A DNA stretch of 64,000 bases from Leuctra nigra (lineage: Eukaryota; Arthropoda; Insecta; Plecoptera; Leuctridae): the NCBI GenBank assembly GCA_934045905.1, contig OW203762.1, forward strand, positions 13,982,345 to 14,046,344. Reading direction: 5' to 3'. Position 1 is the stretch's first letter, and each line of letters opens with the position of its first letter. This document shows, piece after piece, positions 12,894 to 26,012 of the stretch. The notes under the pieces were generated by a model that saw only the letters and a program-made list of their open reading frames with translations, had not been told where the DNA came from and did no database searches. A program made the position numbers and the translations under genes.

Positions 12894-13309
12894 GTGAGTA
12901 TTTTACAGCACAGGCCGTTTCTCACACCCCAAGCGCCACCTCTCCTTGTCCACCCAATCATCTCTTCCAGCAAGTTTCTTCTCTCCATCGCATCCTCTAC
13001 ATCTTCTTGCCATTCTCTCGGCAGTCGGCCCCTTTTCCTCCTCTCTGGAGGGGACCAATGCCATATCTTAAGTGGCCTCCTGTACTTATAACAACTTGAA
13101 ATTATCACTTAAAAATTTTTGTTAGGACATTCCTATTTTATAAGGACAGTTTAAGAAGCTCACCGTTAGGGTTGCCAACTGTCCGTAATTTCTCCCGACA
13201 CTTCGGAATTGGACAACATTGTCCGAATGTCGGAATTACCTCATTCCGGACAGCATAATGTCCGGAATTGTTCAAATGTTACGTATCGTTCAAACGTTAC
13301 AATTTTTCA

Positions 13310-14750
13310 TATAATGATCATACTTGTTTTAGTCACACTAACAATTAAATTCTGTTTATAAAGCATATACTTACAACATGAAAAATTTGCAAACCTAGGA
13401 TGTAATCTATGCTATTTCATTGATACAAGTATTATCAGCATTTATTAATTAGGTTTGCATTTTGATTTTTAAATTTAAATTTAAAAAATGAATGTATTTT
13501 TTTATTTTTTTATATGAGGTATATTACACATTGTATTACAAGTTTACAACATATCAAAAATGTAGAAGGGGAGGCAAAAACTTCATTACCAATTGATACT
13601 AATTATTCATGATATGATCTCATTCGATTTTTCATACAATGATAAGTACTTATTTTAGTCACTCTAACAATTAAATTCTGTTTATGTAAAGTATCAACTA
13701 ACAACATGAATAATTCGCAAACCTATAGGATGTAATCGCTTCAATGCAATTTCATTAATATAAGTCTTATCAGCATTTATTAATTATGCATTATTCAATT
13801 CAAATTTAAAAGATGAACGTATTTTTTGTAATTTTTTATTTTTTTTAGTTTCATTACACATTGTAAGGGTGGCTGCATATCACGTGACTTTTCAACCAAA
13901 AAGCTACACATTTTCATTTGGAAGGGTTCAGTTTAGCAAATACTTTTCACTCATCAGATAAGTTAGGACACATCTGTTGGAACTTATCTACGCAGAAAAG
14001 AACTGCGAAAATAACTTATTAGATGATTTTACTTCCTTGCACCTAAATATTCTCAAATCAAGACCTGAAGTTTAAGGAAATCCTATGAGTTGCCAAGAAC
14101 AGCAAACTTTAATCTAATAAAAGGGCACATATGCATCACAAACCTGACACAATTTTGCCAACAAAACATGCGCTCTTTCTTCATCTTTCCAACGAAATGT
14201 TGAGATATTAATTATATCCACTATTATGAATGTAATATTTAAAATAACAGCACTGGGTTTTGACAGCTTTCAAACGCGTACGGATACACACGATTTTCAT
14301 TTATTTTATTCTGAAACCACTGCAAAAATAAATATTATTGACTGCAAATATTGATAAGCTCCAGTATGCAGTGAATTTCCTTCATAAATCACCTTGGATT
14401 ACTCAACATGAACGATGTAAGGTATGTACTCATAGGTAACTATTTCTTTTGATCGGATGTAGAGAAATAAAGTCACGTGATATGTATTGGCCTTATGGGA
14501 AATTGTAAACTTCATTTAATTAGTTGATACTTATTATTCATGATATAATCTAATTCGGTTTTTCATACAATGATCATACTTATTTTAGTCAGTCACTCTA
14601 TAGCCATTCAAATATGTTTATTAAAACTAACAACATAAAAAATTCGCAAACATATAGGATGTAGGAAACTGCTTCAAAGCCATTTCATTGGTATAATAAA
14701 GTCTTATCAGCATTTATTAATTATGCATTATTCAATTCAGTTAAATCAGA
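13310..14750. repeat. Three diverged copies of an AT-rich repeat
   Basis: Copies start near 13310, 13625 and 14555. Each runs from TCATACAATGATCATACTTA-like sequence through TTCGCAAACCTATAGGATGTA to TTATCAGCATTTATTAATTA. The second and third are more alike. Between copies two and three lies unrelated DNA (13865-14500). The segment just left of the first copy (13165-13265) has GGGTTGCCAACTGTCCG and TCCGGA-rich inverted motifs that suggest a decayed transposon end. Confidence 0.6.
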
Positions 14751-17700
14751 AACAGAACTTTTATCTTAGGTATGGTATGCGTCAATCTGTACATTGTCAT
14801 TAATAGGTACATTAGTGTGTGCAACGTTTGATGATAAGCGATCACCGTCTCGAAAACTGGCACCCTTGATGACCTGCATAAGAAGTGTAGTAAACTAAAC
14901 AAACAAAGGTCAACCTTCATCTTACTGGGGGGCATTTTTAACACCATGCTGGGGGGGAGAGGGAGGGAGGAGAAAGGAAGCAACCCAGCAGGGCGCCAAG
15001 CGACCACCAGCAACTGGTGTGAATTTTTCATAGCAGCTCGTTGATCTCAACTTTTTAATTTAATACAGGATCTTTCTCAATTATTTATCAGAATATTTTT
15101 ATAAGATTGATTATAATATATCATTATATAATTTGTATTATGTGTCAAAGCGTATTTATTAAAAAAAATTACGTAGTTCCTTCCAAGCTAATAAAAAGGT
15201 TTCTAAAATAATCTATCGACACTTTCTCAATCATTAGAAATGATAACAAATCCTCCTTCCCTGACCTCTCAGAGAATGAAATCATTCATTCTTCAAAGAA
15301 TTAAGTATGCAGGGTTCAGTTCATGAAAAATATTGAAAATTTGGAATGTCAGAACTTATGAGGGATTTCATCACATTTTCATATATTCAAAAAAATGTAT
15401 TTGATCGTCAATGTATCCTACAAGAAGAACCGAGAATTATAAAAATAAAAAAATATATAATTCATTTCAAAACAAAATAAAAAATAAGTCTTGGAGCAAC
15501 GAATTTTTACCGACCACGATATTTTTTCTTTCTTTCATTATTTTATCTTTTTCTTGTGATGCCTCTGCACACGTTGCGCCAAGCTGTTTAAAACTTTAAT
15601 ATACATTTAAAATTTTATCGTTAATATAATATTTGAAGTTTGAAGTCTTCCCTTATTTCAAATTCAGACACAGAGCCTCAGGCCGACCCTCAGTGACAGA
15701 ATTGACACCTCATGTTTCAGACCATCAGTCAAAGAGCCAAGGCTGGAAAGGTATCCTCAACCTCCTTCCTTCCATCTGTCCATTCTCCCGTCATTATTTT
15801 GAGCCAAGTTACCGTAAAGTGTGACGTTAAAACAATTATTTTGTATGTTAAGCCCGACAATGCTTTCTTTTGACTCTTTTTTCGGTTCTTGATGCGATCG
15901 ATATAGGATCACACCATCTAAAATATTGCGCAGTTTGTTTTTTTGAAGACAATTAATTGCCCAATTGGTTGAAAAGTCAGCATCATCAAGACCAACTTGT
16001 CGAATATTGATTTAAAAAATTATAGCTGCAGTGTGCAGTCCAATGTTTAAATCATTCTCAAGTGTTGCTGCAGCTTGGAGGGTATTGTATGAAAATACCC
16101 ATTATGTAGTAGGTGGTCGATGGTTTTTTTGTGGGAACTACGAACAACAAAGAACTGCAAAGAACTACATTCACGACCTACTACAGCCTTGGAATTGCGC
16201 TAACGGCACTCTTTTCAACTGATATTAATTTAAAATTACCTTTTTTCAAGAATTGTGGCTCTTGGGCGGCGTAGTCATACCAAGATACGAAAGTGCGCTT
16301 TACGTTTCTCTTATTGAAATACTGTCACGTTTGGTCGATTTTAAGCCTTGAAAGAGCACTTTTTGAACTAATTTTTGGCTAAACTGCATTGAAAATACTC
16401 CCAGAATAGACATTGATACAATGATGCATAATAATAAACAAAATTTGCAATATTTTCTCCAAACTGTTGTTTTAAAAGCGAAACTAAGGCGCCCGCTTAT
16501 TGCTGCAACTCGTATTTTTCGACAAAAATAATAATGAAACTAACTTTTACAAATTTTAATCAAATGATTCAGAAATGCAAAATCTGACTTGAAATCGTTC
16601 GTAGATTACAAAAAAATACAACAGTGATCAAAAACCTACCTGGGCTAGCCAATTAATTCATTTCTTATACTTGACATTTGTGTCCTTCGGCCGCGATATT
16701 GGACACAATTTTGAATGAGATGCACTATTTCTTACAGAATTGATTGTGAAAAAAAAAATTGATTTCCCACACCCAAGAGAAGAAAATCGAAATTAGGTGT
16801 TTTTAGTATTTATAGTCACTTTTAGTCATACTAATGACGAAATCATCAAACGGGGCAGGATTCGTGTAGGGGGAACTTTAGTAGAGCTAATGTAAAGAGT
16901 AATATGACTAGTGTATGTCAGAGTTGATTTATAGCCGATTTAGTGATTTATTATTGGATAGAACGCGCAAAAGTACGCCCATGCTTCGGAAGCGTATAAA
17001 ACGCTTTCTAATAAATGTTATCGGACACTTGGAATATACGTGTCGACATAGCTCATGGACCGGGGAATCGAGTGTTTCAATCCTCAAGTTTCTAAAGCTA
17101 ACACTTTTAGTTTACAAGCAAAAGGCCGTGACGTCTGAAATTTGATTTAAGAAATGACTTAAGTTATTAGATCATAAGGTCGAAAATCCTACCAAAAATT
17201 GCAGGAAATTCACCTTTATAGGTAGAACACTTTATAAAACTAGTTGACAAAACATTCATTACAATTTCACCCATTTATAGGCCTTAGAATTGCACTAACT
17301 TCACTCTTTTCAACTGATATTGATTTAAGATTACCATTTTTTGCCATGAACTGTGGCTCTTGGGCGTTGTCTAGTGCCAAAGATAGGTTCGAAATTGCGC
17401 TTTTTACGTTTCTCTAAGAAAAAGAGAAAAACTAAGAGAAAAAGTATCTATGTATCCATAAGATACTTTTAAAAGTATCTTGTATATCTGTATCTCGATA
17501 CTTTTTCACCCAAGTATTTGTATCTTGATCTGTATATCTCGATACTTTTTTCACCCAAGTATCTGTATCTCGATACTTGAAAAGGTATCTTATACAACAC
17601 CGATAGCTAGTAGGTACTACACAACTGAGTTTTATTTTTGTAGTTACCAAATATACACTTATGTGACTATTTGTTTAACAATTATTTGAATGCCACCCTT

Positions 17701-18840
17701 TTCAAATATTTGGCTTCAAAGTTCGAAAAGAAATGGATAAGTTTGTGATTATTTTTTAGTTAGAAGGCAATACAAATTCAACAAGTTTCAAACTTCTATC
17801 AATGTATCCGGTTTAATACACTTATACAATCTTACACAAAAATAACTTATTTGAAAAATTGAGGCAATTTCTACAAATAAAACCATAGAACAAAAATTAA
17901 AAGAAAAATATCTATATTGGTGCCAAAAAATTACTCACCTTCATTAGTTTATTCATGATTATGTGTCTTCAACAATATATAGGTACCTTATTCAAATGGT
18001 TTTACAGGTCCTAGCATTTCCTGTTTACAAAAATAACAGTGAGAAATATGTCAAATAACTTTACTGCAAAATGAACAGAGTGAAAGAAGAAACTCTTGTT
18101 CGTGTATTATTATTTTGTGTGTCAAATCATTTATTTTTAATGTGATAGGTAGGTACAATTATCAAAGATAACAATTATGTATAAACTTACTTTACCTGAT
18201 TTTTTTTACAAAAACAACATTGTCCACATTATTTTTTTAAAATAATTTTTGAAGAATATTATTGGGAATAAATTGAAGACTGTAGACTCCCCAACGTAAC
18301 ATACTAATTATATTTCAATGTATTATATTTATTTTTTTCATATACCTACAATATAGATTTTTTTATTATCTCGAAATCACTTATTTGTAGAAAACGCCTC
18401 AAATATTCAAAGAGCCAAAAATACTGGAAATAATCAATTTTCCAGTAAAGTTTTTGAACAATTTTGAGTAATGCATTATTGATGTTATATTGGCTTAATA
18501 AAGTTGGGACTACGTCAGTGTCTTTTACCTATTGATCGCGAAAGAAATCTGCACTTAGTGAGAGTTTAAATCACGCGGTACACAATGCCGATAAAGAAGT
18601 CGATCACAGCCTTTTCGAAGTTACGTCGAGAAGGCTGTGATCGTAGCCGCGTTGCCATCCGCCATAATGACAGAAATGTCAGTTCAAAGTTGCTACTGCT
18701 CAGAACGGCGAATGTTCAAAGTAGCGAAAAGTAGCGTTTATGAACAGTAGCGGATTTGAGCATTCGCGGATCTGGCAGTCGCAGTTTTGAGGCGTAGCCC
18801 AGGTCTCTCTGCTCGTACTTCGTGAGTTGTCATGCGAAGT
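14751..18840. other. Gene-free AT-rich stretch with dispersed repeats
   Basis: No exon set was recognised. A repeat of about 130 bp occurs twice: about 16187-16320 and 17278-17415, sharing CTTTTCAACTGATATT and TGTGGCTCTTGGGCG. A TATCTTGTAT/ATACAAGATA-rich tract at 17440-17600 matches the subterminal repeats of the 19-20.8 kb hAT-like element and may be a fragment of it. At 18680-18790, in opposite orientation, is a relative of the 9.3-kb CGCTACT repeat. Confidence 0.5.
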
Positions 18841-19247
18841 GGCTATCCACACGAAAATTTTCGTGCGCTCACGAAAATATTCGTACGTCAGCTGTTAGTG
18901 ACAGCTCGCATTTACGAAAATTTTCGTATTCGTGCATCAGCTGTTTATGACAGCTGACAGATTAACTGACAGCAACCAGACATGGGCAAAATACTCTGTT
19001 TCAATGTATTTGGAATACAAGATACTGATACTTTCAATTTGGGTATCTAAAATACAAGATACAAGATACATTTTAGAGATGTATTTAAAATACAAGATAC
19101 AAGATAGTATCTTTAGATACTTCAAAAAAGATACATTTAAAGATCCTTTTTTTTATTCTCATACATATCATCCAACAGTAAAAAATTTAGGGACTTACTT
19201 TCTAAATTAAATTTTAATTTGTTCTATTTGTAAGGCAACATACTTAA

Positions 19248-20541
19248 GACGGCTGGGTAGTGAGTTTGACCTTGAAGAGTTTTTTAATCGATTTTTATCA
19301 ATATCTTTTTCCAGTGTAATTGAGCGAGCGTAGCGAGCGTCACCACGGTACTCTTATGGCACTTTCTCTGTGTTTTTTTTTGTTTTTTTTTTGTCTGCAC
19401 TGCCGAGGTCAAACCGCACAACCAATCGATCTGAAATTTTGCACACGTACTAACGTGATCTATGCGGTCTCTGGGATCGTTTTTGAAAGGGATCTTGTGA
19501 TTGGTTCAAATTTAAAAAAAATTATCTTTCGATTGGGAATTTGAAAATTTCCCGTTCAATTTGAAATTTTGATAAGTCATTACGACCAACATTTTGCCCA
19601 ATCAAACAAAATTTCATCCAATTAAAATTAAAAAAATTATTTAATGTGTTTTTTGAAATTTAAACTAGAACCGTATCACCGATCAACTTAAAACGTTGCA
19701 TGGTCATTGGGACCAACATAATCTGTATTTTTGACTACTTTCAGACTATTCTGTGTTTAAATCCAAAAGTAATTGACATTTTACGGACATTTTGCGTGTT
19801 GGCTGTCAAATTTCTCGAAAATGTTGATCACGGCTACTTTGACTCTTCAGTTCTAATCCAAGGTAGTTGAGCAAAACTTTTAAACGCATATGAAACTAAT
19901 AATTACCGTTCAACAGATCGATCTGATATTGTGTACACACACTAATATCGTATGAGTGGTCCCAGGTATATTTTTTGAAAGAGATTCTGTGATTTTTGAA
20001 TATTTACTGGGAACGTAGTTCAATTATAAAGGTTCAATCGATCAACTTAAAACTTTACATGGTTATTGGGACTAATATTTGAGTGATATTTGGAGATTTT
20101 TAAACAAGTCTGTGAAAAATTCAAGAAATTGGCTTTTAATGATATTTTTGATAGACGCAGAATTTCGGTTCGAGGTGTTGCGCGTATCCGTGCTCGCTCA
20201 TCAACGCGTTTCACAGAGCGTTTTCCTAGTTGTTAACAAAATAGGGCTATGGACGTGAATTCAGAACAGTTCAATGAAAATAATTTCATAGTTTGGAATA
20301 AGCTATTAGTTTTATTGTGTCCAACAGGTGTTTAGAACCCGAAAATTACTAAATTTTCGGGTTTTAAACACCTGTTGGACAAAATACAACTAATAACTTA
20401 TTCCAAACTATGAAATTATTTTCATTGAACTGTTCTGAATTCACGTCCATAGCCCTATTTTGTTAACAATTACACTGGAAAAAGATATTGATAAAAATCG
20501 ATTAAGAAACTCGTTAATGCCACGCTCACTACCAAGCCCTC
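19248..20541. mobile_element. TTAA-flanked palindromic MITE (filled copy)
   Basis: Flanked by TTAA at 19244-19247 and 20542-20545. Terminal repeats are GACGGCTGGGTAGTGAG and the complement of GAGGGCTTGGTAGTGAG. Apart from a 910-bp insertion (19320-20229) it is one long palindrome of about 384 bp, with inner arms at about 20231-20470. The second copy at 27214-27562 lacks the insertion. TTAA targets suggest piggyBac-type mobilisation. Confidence 0.85.
19320..20229 (+). mobile_element. Helitron/Helentron-like non-autonomous element, full length
   Basis: Starts TTGAGCGAGCGTAGCGAGCG and ends with a short hairpin (AACGC...GCGTT) then TTTTCCTAG. GCTCGCTC, the complement of the 5' end, lies about 40 bp from the 3' end, giving asymmetric terminal inverted repeats. 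The empty site in the sister MITE arm is GTGTAATTGTTAAC. The element sits between AA and TT with no target duplication beyond an ambiguous TTG. It has no Rep/helicase coding. Confidence 0.75.
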
Positions 20542-20954
20542 TTAACATTTTCTTGATCGATTCAATACGGCAACGTGTATTATTTGATGCTTGTTTGAAA
20601 TCAAGCAAGAGATCAAGCTATCTTTGAAATTCTAGGCGCATAAAAATGTATCTTGTATTTTAAATCTTCAAAAAAGATACAAAATACTTTAGAAATGGGT
20701 ATTTAAAATACAAGATACAGATACATTTGGCTCATGTATTTAAAATACTAGATACAAGATACAAATGTATCTAAGATACGTATCTTAAGATACAAGTATC
20801 TAGATACTGCCCATGTCTGACAGCAACGAAATATTCGTGACTACGAAAAAGGTGCAAATGTTCCATAAATTCGGCACATTGTTTTAGGTAAAAGATAACA
20901 ATCTACTTACTATCTTTTGGTATCTTTGACTAGGCAGGAGTATGGTAGGCAGGA

Positions 20955-21060
20955 GCGATGCACAATTGACTCAGACGTACGACGCGGACGGACGACGGAG
21001 ACGGATACGATGTTTTGGTATTACGTCTGCGTCGTCCGTCCGCGTCAATTGTGCATCGGC
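20955..21060. repeat. GC-rich inverted repeat
   Basis: CGATGCACAATTGAC and GCGGACGGACGACG on the left are mirrored by CGTCGTCCGTCCGCG and TCAATTGTGCATCG on the right, about 100 bp overall. It lies inside the large inverted-repeat element and its function is unknown. Confidence 0.6.
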
Positions 21061-21101
21061 CTTCACTCTAGGAATCTTGTCTCAAGGAATCCATTGTAAA
21101 T

Positions 21102-21450
21102 TCTGTAGTATGGCCTAGGGAGCTTATTATCCCCGAAGCCGTGCTTTACTCTGAAGTCCTGTTAACTCAGTTACTCGAGTGGAAAGTACGACCCAAAGGT
21201 TTAATAGGTGTATACTCCGAGGAGTTCACAACCCTGAAGTGCTGGTAACAGTACTCGGTCCAAGTGTTCAGTTCAGAGTATAAGAAGCGATGACACATCA
21301 AGGAGATTAGGATAATCTGAGAGAATTGTAAGTGTAATAGTGTTTGTAGTTAATAAACAATAGTTAAGGGAAAGGTCGCGTTGTCGGTTGGAATCCCAAA
21401 TCATTCCGTTCCTGTATCCTCATCATTGACTTCACAATACTAAGTAAGAG
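21102..21450 (+). other. Possible solo LTR-like segment
   Basis: The segment starts TGTAGTATGGCCTAGG, contains an AATAAA at about 21353 in a GT-rich context and ends near TTCACA. This resembles the R-U5 part of an LTR. No partner LTR, primer-binding site or target duplication was established, so this is a weak call. Confidence 0.25.
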
Positions 21451-22130
21451 CTTCATTTATTAGTAATCAGACAAGTAGTTCTGAAGCTGGCACAAGAGCT
21501 GCCCAAGCTGTCGAAGAGTAATAATCAGTTGATAAAGCAGTGCAAGTTTCACAAAGTTCGATAAAGTAAATATCTTTGACATCAACACGTCTTGTCCACG
21601 AGACATTCGAGATCGTTGGGACGCTTTGTTCTAAGTGATAGGATCACTCCCTGATGGAAGTTATTATATAAATTATTTGTCTTCATTTGATAGGTCAATG
21701 TGTCCTGATAGATAAGTGCAAGGCTTGGTGACTAGCTAAAGCAGCTTTCACATAACCGTAGAAAGCGTTTTTTTTTCAAATTAAATATCACCGCTATGCC
21801 AGAACCTCTATGAAAATAATTGTGATCACCTGTAAAGCACGAAAATTATCGTGAACAGCTGTTATTTAAGAGCTGTCATAGTGACTATTGCACGAAAATA
21901 CTCGTGATCAGCTGTAAAGTACGAAAATATTCGTGAACAGCTGTAAGAGTGACAGCTGTCAGGATGACAGTTTCACGAAAATTTTCGTGTATTCACGAAA
22001 ATTTTCGTGCGGATAGACCCGGCCGTTGTCATGCATTGCTGTCATGCATGTGACTTTGTGGCAAGTGTCAATATGATATTTAGAATTCGATTATATACAT
22101 ATAAATAATAAATATTTAACCGATTTAAAT

Positions 22131-25100
22131 ATGCCATCATATAATTTGAGGATTAAATTAATTGTATTATTTTTCGTTTGTCTAATTCTATGGCAAACTC
22201 TTCGCTATTTTCCTAACTTGTTGTCTTACAAGGTAGGTGTAGCTATACCATAATTGTCACAGCTTGTAAACACAACTAAACAAGTAATTGTGAGCTTATG
22301 AACATATTTCTAGGAACCTAAATGGATTCCAGTGGTAGGTCCGCAAGAATCTGTGGTGCCTATTCCAGTAGCAGTGTATTACGAGGCTCTATGTCCCGAC
22401 TCAAGAAGCTTTTTCACCAAGCAGCTGGTCCCGGCTTTTGAGCAAGCAGCTCGCTTGATGAAAATCTCATTGATTCCTTATGGAAAAGCAAAGGTATGTC
22501 TTACTGCTGCCCTTTAGTATTGTTTTGATGTTCGATATTATAAGCGAAAACATGAATCGTATCAACGTTTTGACATCCTATTTTTAGGCAATTATTATTC
22601 TAGATGTTTAATTACGATTCTATTTTGAATTACTTATTTTTATTCATATTTTCTTCAAAGTTCATTGTACCTACCTACATTTGGAATCAGTTTTAAACAT
22701 TTCAAACTCTTCGATTAATCTGCTATGCTGTCTTTGTTGCGGTGTCTTTGACACCCCTGTTGAGGTGTCCACTACATCATTTAGGTAGCATATTTTGGGA
22801 CATACCAGAGTTATGAATATGCACGAAATATGAGCATAACTTTGTGCACGGAGGGTTGACTAAAACAATAGCAAATACCTAATCTGACATCGTTTTCTCT
22901 TGTACAACATGGCAGACGGAGAAATCTGGAGATAGCTACACATTTACCTGCCAGCACGGACCTGTGGAATGCAAGGCCAACAAGGTGCACGCATGCGTCA
23001 TCGAGAGGGTGCCACAAGCCGACGTTCAGCTCAAGATGACGACCTGCATGATCATTGACAATATGGAACCTATGGAGATAGGGGAGAGTTGTGCCAAGGA
23101 ACATGGGGTAGAGTGGGACCCGGTGTTTCAGTGTGCAATGGGGAACGAAGGCAGTGATTTGTTGAAACACTACGGAGACATGACACACAGTTTGAAACCT
23201 GCAGCGACGTTTATTCCAACTATACTCTTGGCAGGGGTAAGAATATGGAATACATTAGATCTAGATTACCTAGGTACTACTTTTTTGACCAATTCACAGC
23301 AATAAGGAATATGCAAAACCAGCAAAAGTTTTTTAATACTGTTAAAATACAATATTTAAAAAGAACATTATTTTGTTGGTAAATCACACTATTTTCAGTT
23401 TTCACACTGAATGTGTTCATTTTCATTCATAAATACAAAATTAAAAATCATTTTATATTCTGGCGGGAAAACTCTATCCCGGCGAGTGAGGTCATTTTTG
23501 TTGTAGCATCATTGGTTGATATAAATTATTGACATCACTGGCCGGGATGGCGTTTTCCTGATTTTTTTTATTTCATAATAATGATATGATGATGAATGAA
23601 AAATTACACTTTTTAGTGTTTTTTTTTATAAAATGTTTTATTCACATTGTCAAATACAGACTTAATAATAAATAATAATGTTTGTAAATAAAGGAATAGC
23701 TACATAGAGAAAAAAGCTCTTAAACTTCCAGTCATGAAAATTATAAATTAACATGAATCTTTCTATAATCAAATACATTTTCGGAAAAAGTGAAAAGAAA
23801 ACCGAAATATCTTTTTAGGGTTAAAATAATGTGATTAACCAACAAATATGTTGTTATTTTGAATTATAGTTTTTAATGAATTCAATTTTCCTATTAAGAG
23901 TTCTGTGACTGTGAGCGTAATTTCTTTTAATATTTCTAAAAAATTCTCTTTAAAACTTTTTCATTAGTAGGTACCTACTTTCACATCATACTACTTTTTA
24001 GACAAACATGGTAAATTAGTTATTGACTCGGCATATTCTTTCAAAATAATATCCGACTAAAGGTACACTTTTTAGTACAACTGACAAATTAGAAATAGCA
24101 ATAGCAATGTTGAATTATCGCCATGAGTTGAGTTCCAATTCGACACTAAAAGTATCTAGAGAATGCTCTAATATCAGTAAGATGGCCGCTCACGCGAGTA
24201 CAATCCCAGAGCGCATGCGTACTTTTACATACAAGTCACTTCTGATGTCAATCGTAACGAGTTCATTAAAAATTTATAAAATATAAATACATCGCGAAAA
24301 AACAGAAATTGAAGCTTACCTCAGTGTCAACAATCAAATACAATTGGCATATTTCATTACGGCCCACATTCTTTTAAATTCTTGTGAAAACGAGTTGTCT
24401 ATTCACCAAAAGCAGCATTTGACAGATTGCAACTGTTTGAACGAGGCGTCAAGAAAAATGTGTGTTCAAAAGGCCGTGAGAAAAACAATTGCAACTGTCA
24501 AATGGTGATTTTTGGTGAATTGACATCTCGTTTTCATAAGAATTTGAATGAATGTGTGCTGTAATGAAATATGCCGATTGTATTTGATTGTTGAAACTAA
24601 GGTATTCATCAATTTCTGTTATTTCGCGATGTAATTATAACTTTTCCTGAATTGACATAAGTGACTTTTGCCTTCACGCGCCCTGTGTGCATGAGCAGAA
24701 ATACTCGTTGTAGGTGACGTTTTGCAACTTTTAGTGTCAAATAGGTAGAGCCCCGTAAAAGTGGTTTTATTTTTTAACAAATTTCGTTTTAAAAATAAGA
24801 AATTTCGCGTTTTGGCGGTGTTATTCAAATAGCCCTCTATTTTGTTACTACAGCCCTGAAAAATTAAAAAAGTGTAGGAATTGGGCATATAAATTGATGT
24901 CACTTCGGTCTATAAGGAAGGATAGGTTCAAGTAAATAAAAGATAATGGTCAGGGCTGGGGATACTAATTGCATTAGGAGTAGGAAACCATTTTTTCTAT
25001 TTTTTTCTTATTGCATTTAATATTTATAAGGTTATTTTGGAAAATATGGCGTGATTTCGTGCTGATTTCGCAGTAAAACTACCTATTTCGTTTTTATTGT

Positions 25101-25979
25101 TGATTTGACTTCAAATTTCGTTTTATTTCGCGAATAAATTCTAACATATTTAAACTTCAAATTACATGACTCGTGCACATTGAGCAAAAAGAGGGTTATC
25201 TGAACAACTTTGATTATTATCGCGATATCGCGCCTCGCGATATATACGTGGTCCAGATTCCTTGCACCAGATTAATCAAATAGTGTATGAATTCTAAAAA
25301 AATGCCATGCAGGGTAATTGCCAAGAGATTCTACAATGAATTTGGGGAATTGGAGGGATATGTATTCTTCTAATGCCGTCATTCTTGCAGGTTTGACATA
25401 CCATTTTAGGCAGTTTCTGTGATTACAGCGTCGTTACATGATTTTAAGAGAAAATAGCAAGCACCATTTTTAAGTCCAAGATTCATTATAAAAAGTCATC
25501 AAAATCCAAAAGAGGCCCTGCGGGGCAAGTTGAGGTCTATTGACATAGACAGGGTGGAATTGTTTCCATTTTGTGTGTGGGGTGGGGGGGGGGGGGCGCC
25601 ACTTGTGAATAGCCTAGGGACGCCAAACTGTTTGTGTGTGGGGTGGGGGGGGGGGGGGGCGCCACTTGTGAATAGCCTAGGGACGCCAAACTGTTTAATC
25701 CACCCCTGTGCTCAGTTTCAATCCACGTTCCCGACTTGTCCACCAACCGAGAGGTAGAAGTTTCACACATAACCACAGGCCGAGAGGGTCACTTTCCAAG
25801 TTATATTTGAAATATAAAATAGATCCGTAATTTTATAAAAATATAAAATTACGAACAAAAGATCGGAAAGTCGCGTAATTTTCTTTCTCCTCAGTAAATG
25901 CTGAAAAAAGATCTTCTTCGGCCTGCCCTTTATTTAATTACTACCTAGATAGATAGCACATGCTATTTTAATGAGTGTC

Positions 25980-26012
<33 letters not shown>

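Larger units (their letters stand above)
18977..20819. mobile_element. hAT-like element with 8-bp target duplication
   Basis: It begins CAGACATGGGCA and ends with TGCCCATGTCTG. It is flanked by identical ACAGCAAC (18969-18976 and 20820-20827). Subterminal regions are dense in ATACAAGATAC/GTATCTTGTAT on both sides. It carries no transposase of its own and contains a nested TTAA element (19248-20541), which in turn contains a Helitron-like insertion. Confidence 0.9.
18843..22016. mobile_element. Large inverted-repeat element with CACGAAAATTTTCGTG/CAGCTG terminal arrays
   Basis: The left end (18843-18960) and right end (about 21830-22016) are inverted relatives. Each begins CTATCC[A/G]CACGAAAATTTTCGTG going inward and then carries alternating ACGAAAATNTTCGT palindromes and CAGCTGT..GACAGCTG motifs. 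The interior contains a later 1.84-kb hAT-like insertion. No transposase was recognised. No target duplication could be settled. The right end lies about 115 bp before the GILT start codon, so the palindrome array may occupy that gene's promoter. Confidence 0.55.

Noticed and set aside
21102..21450. Complete LTR retrotransposon
   Set aside because: Only one LTR-like segment with AATAAA is seen. There is no second LTR, primer-binding site or pol coding, so it is kept only as a weak feature.
25530..25776. Gly/Pro-rich ORFs on both strands
   Set aside because: Products of the tandem G-run repeat in a GILT intron.
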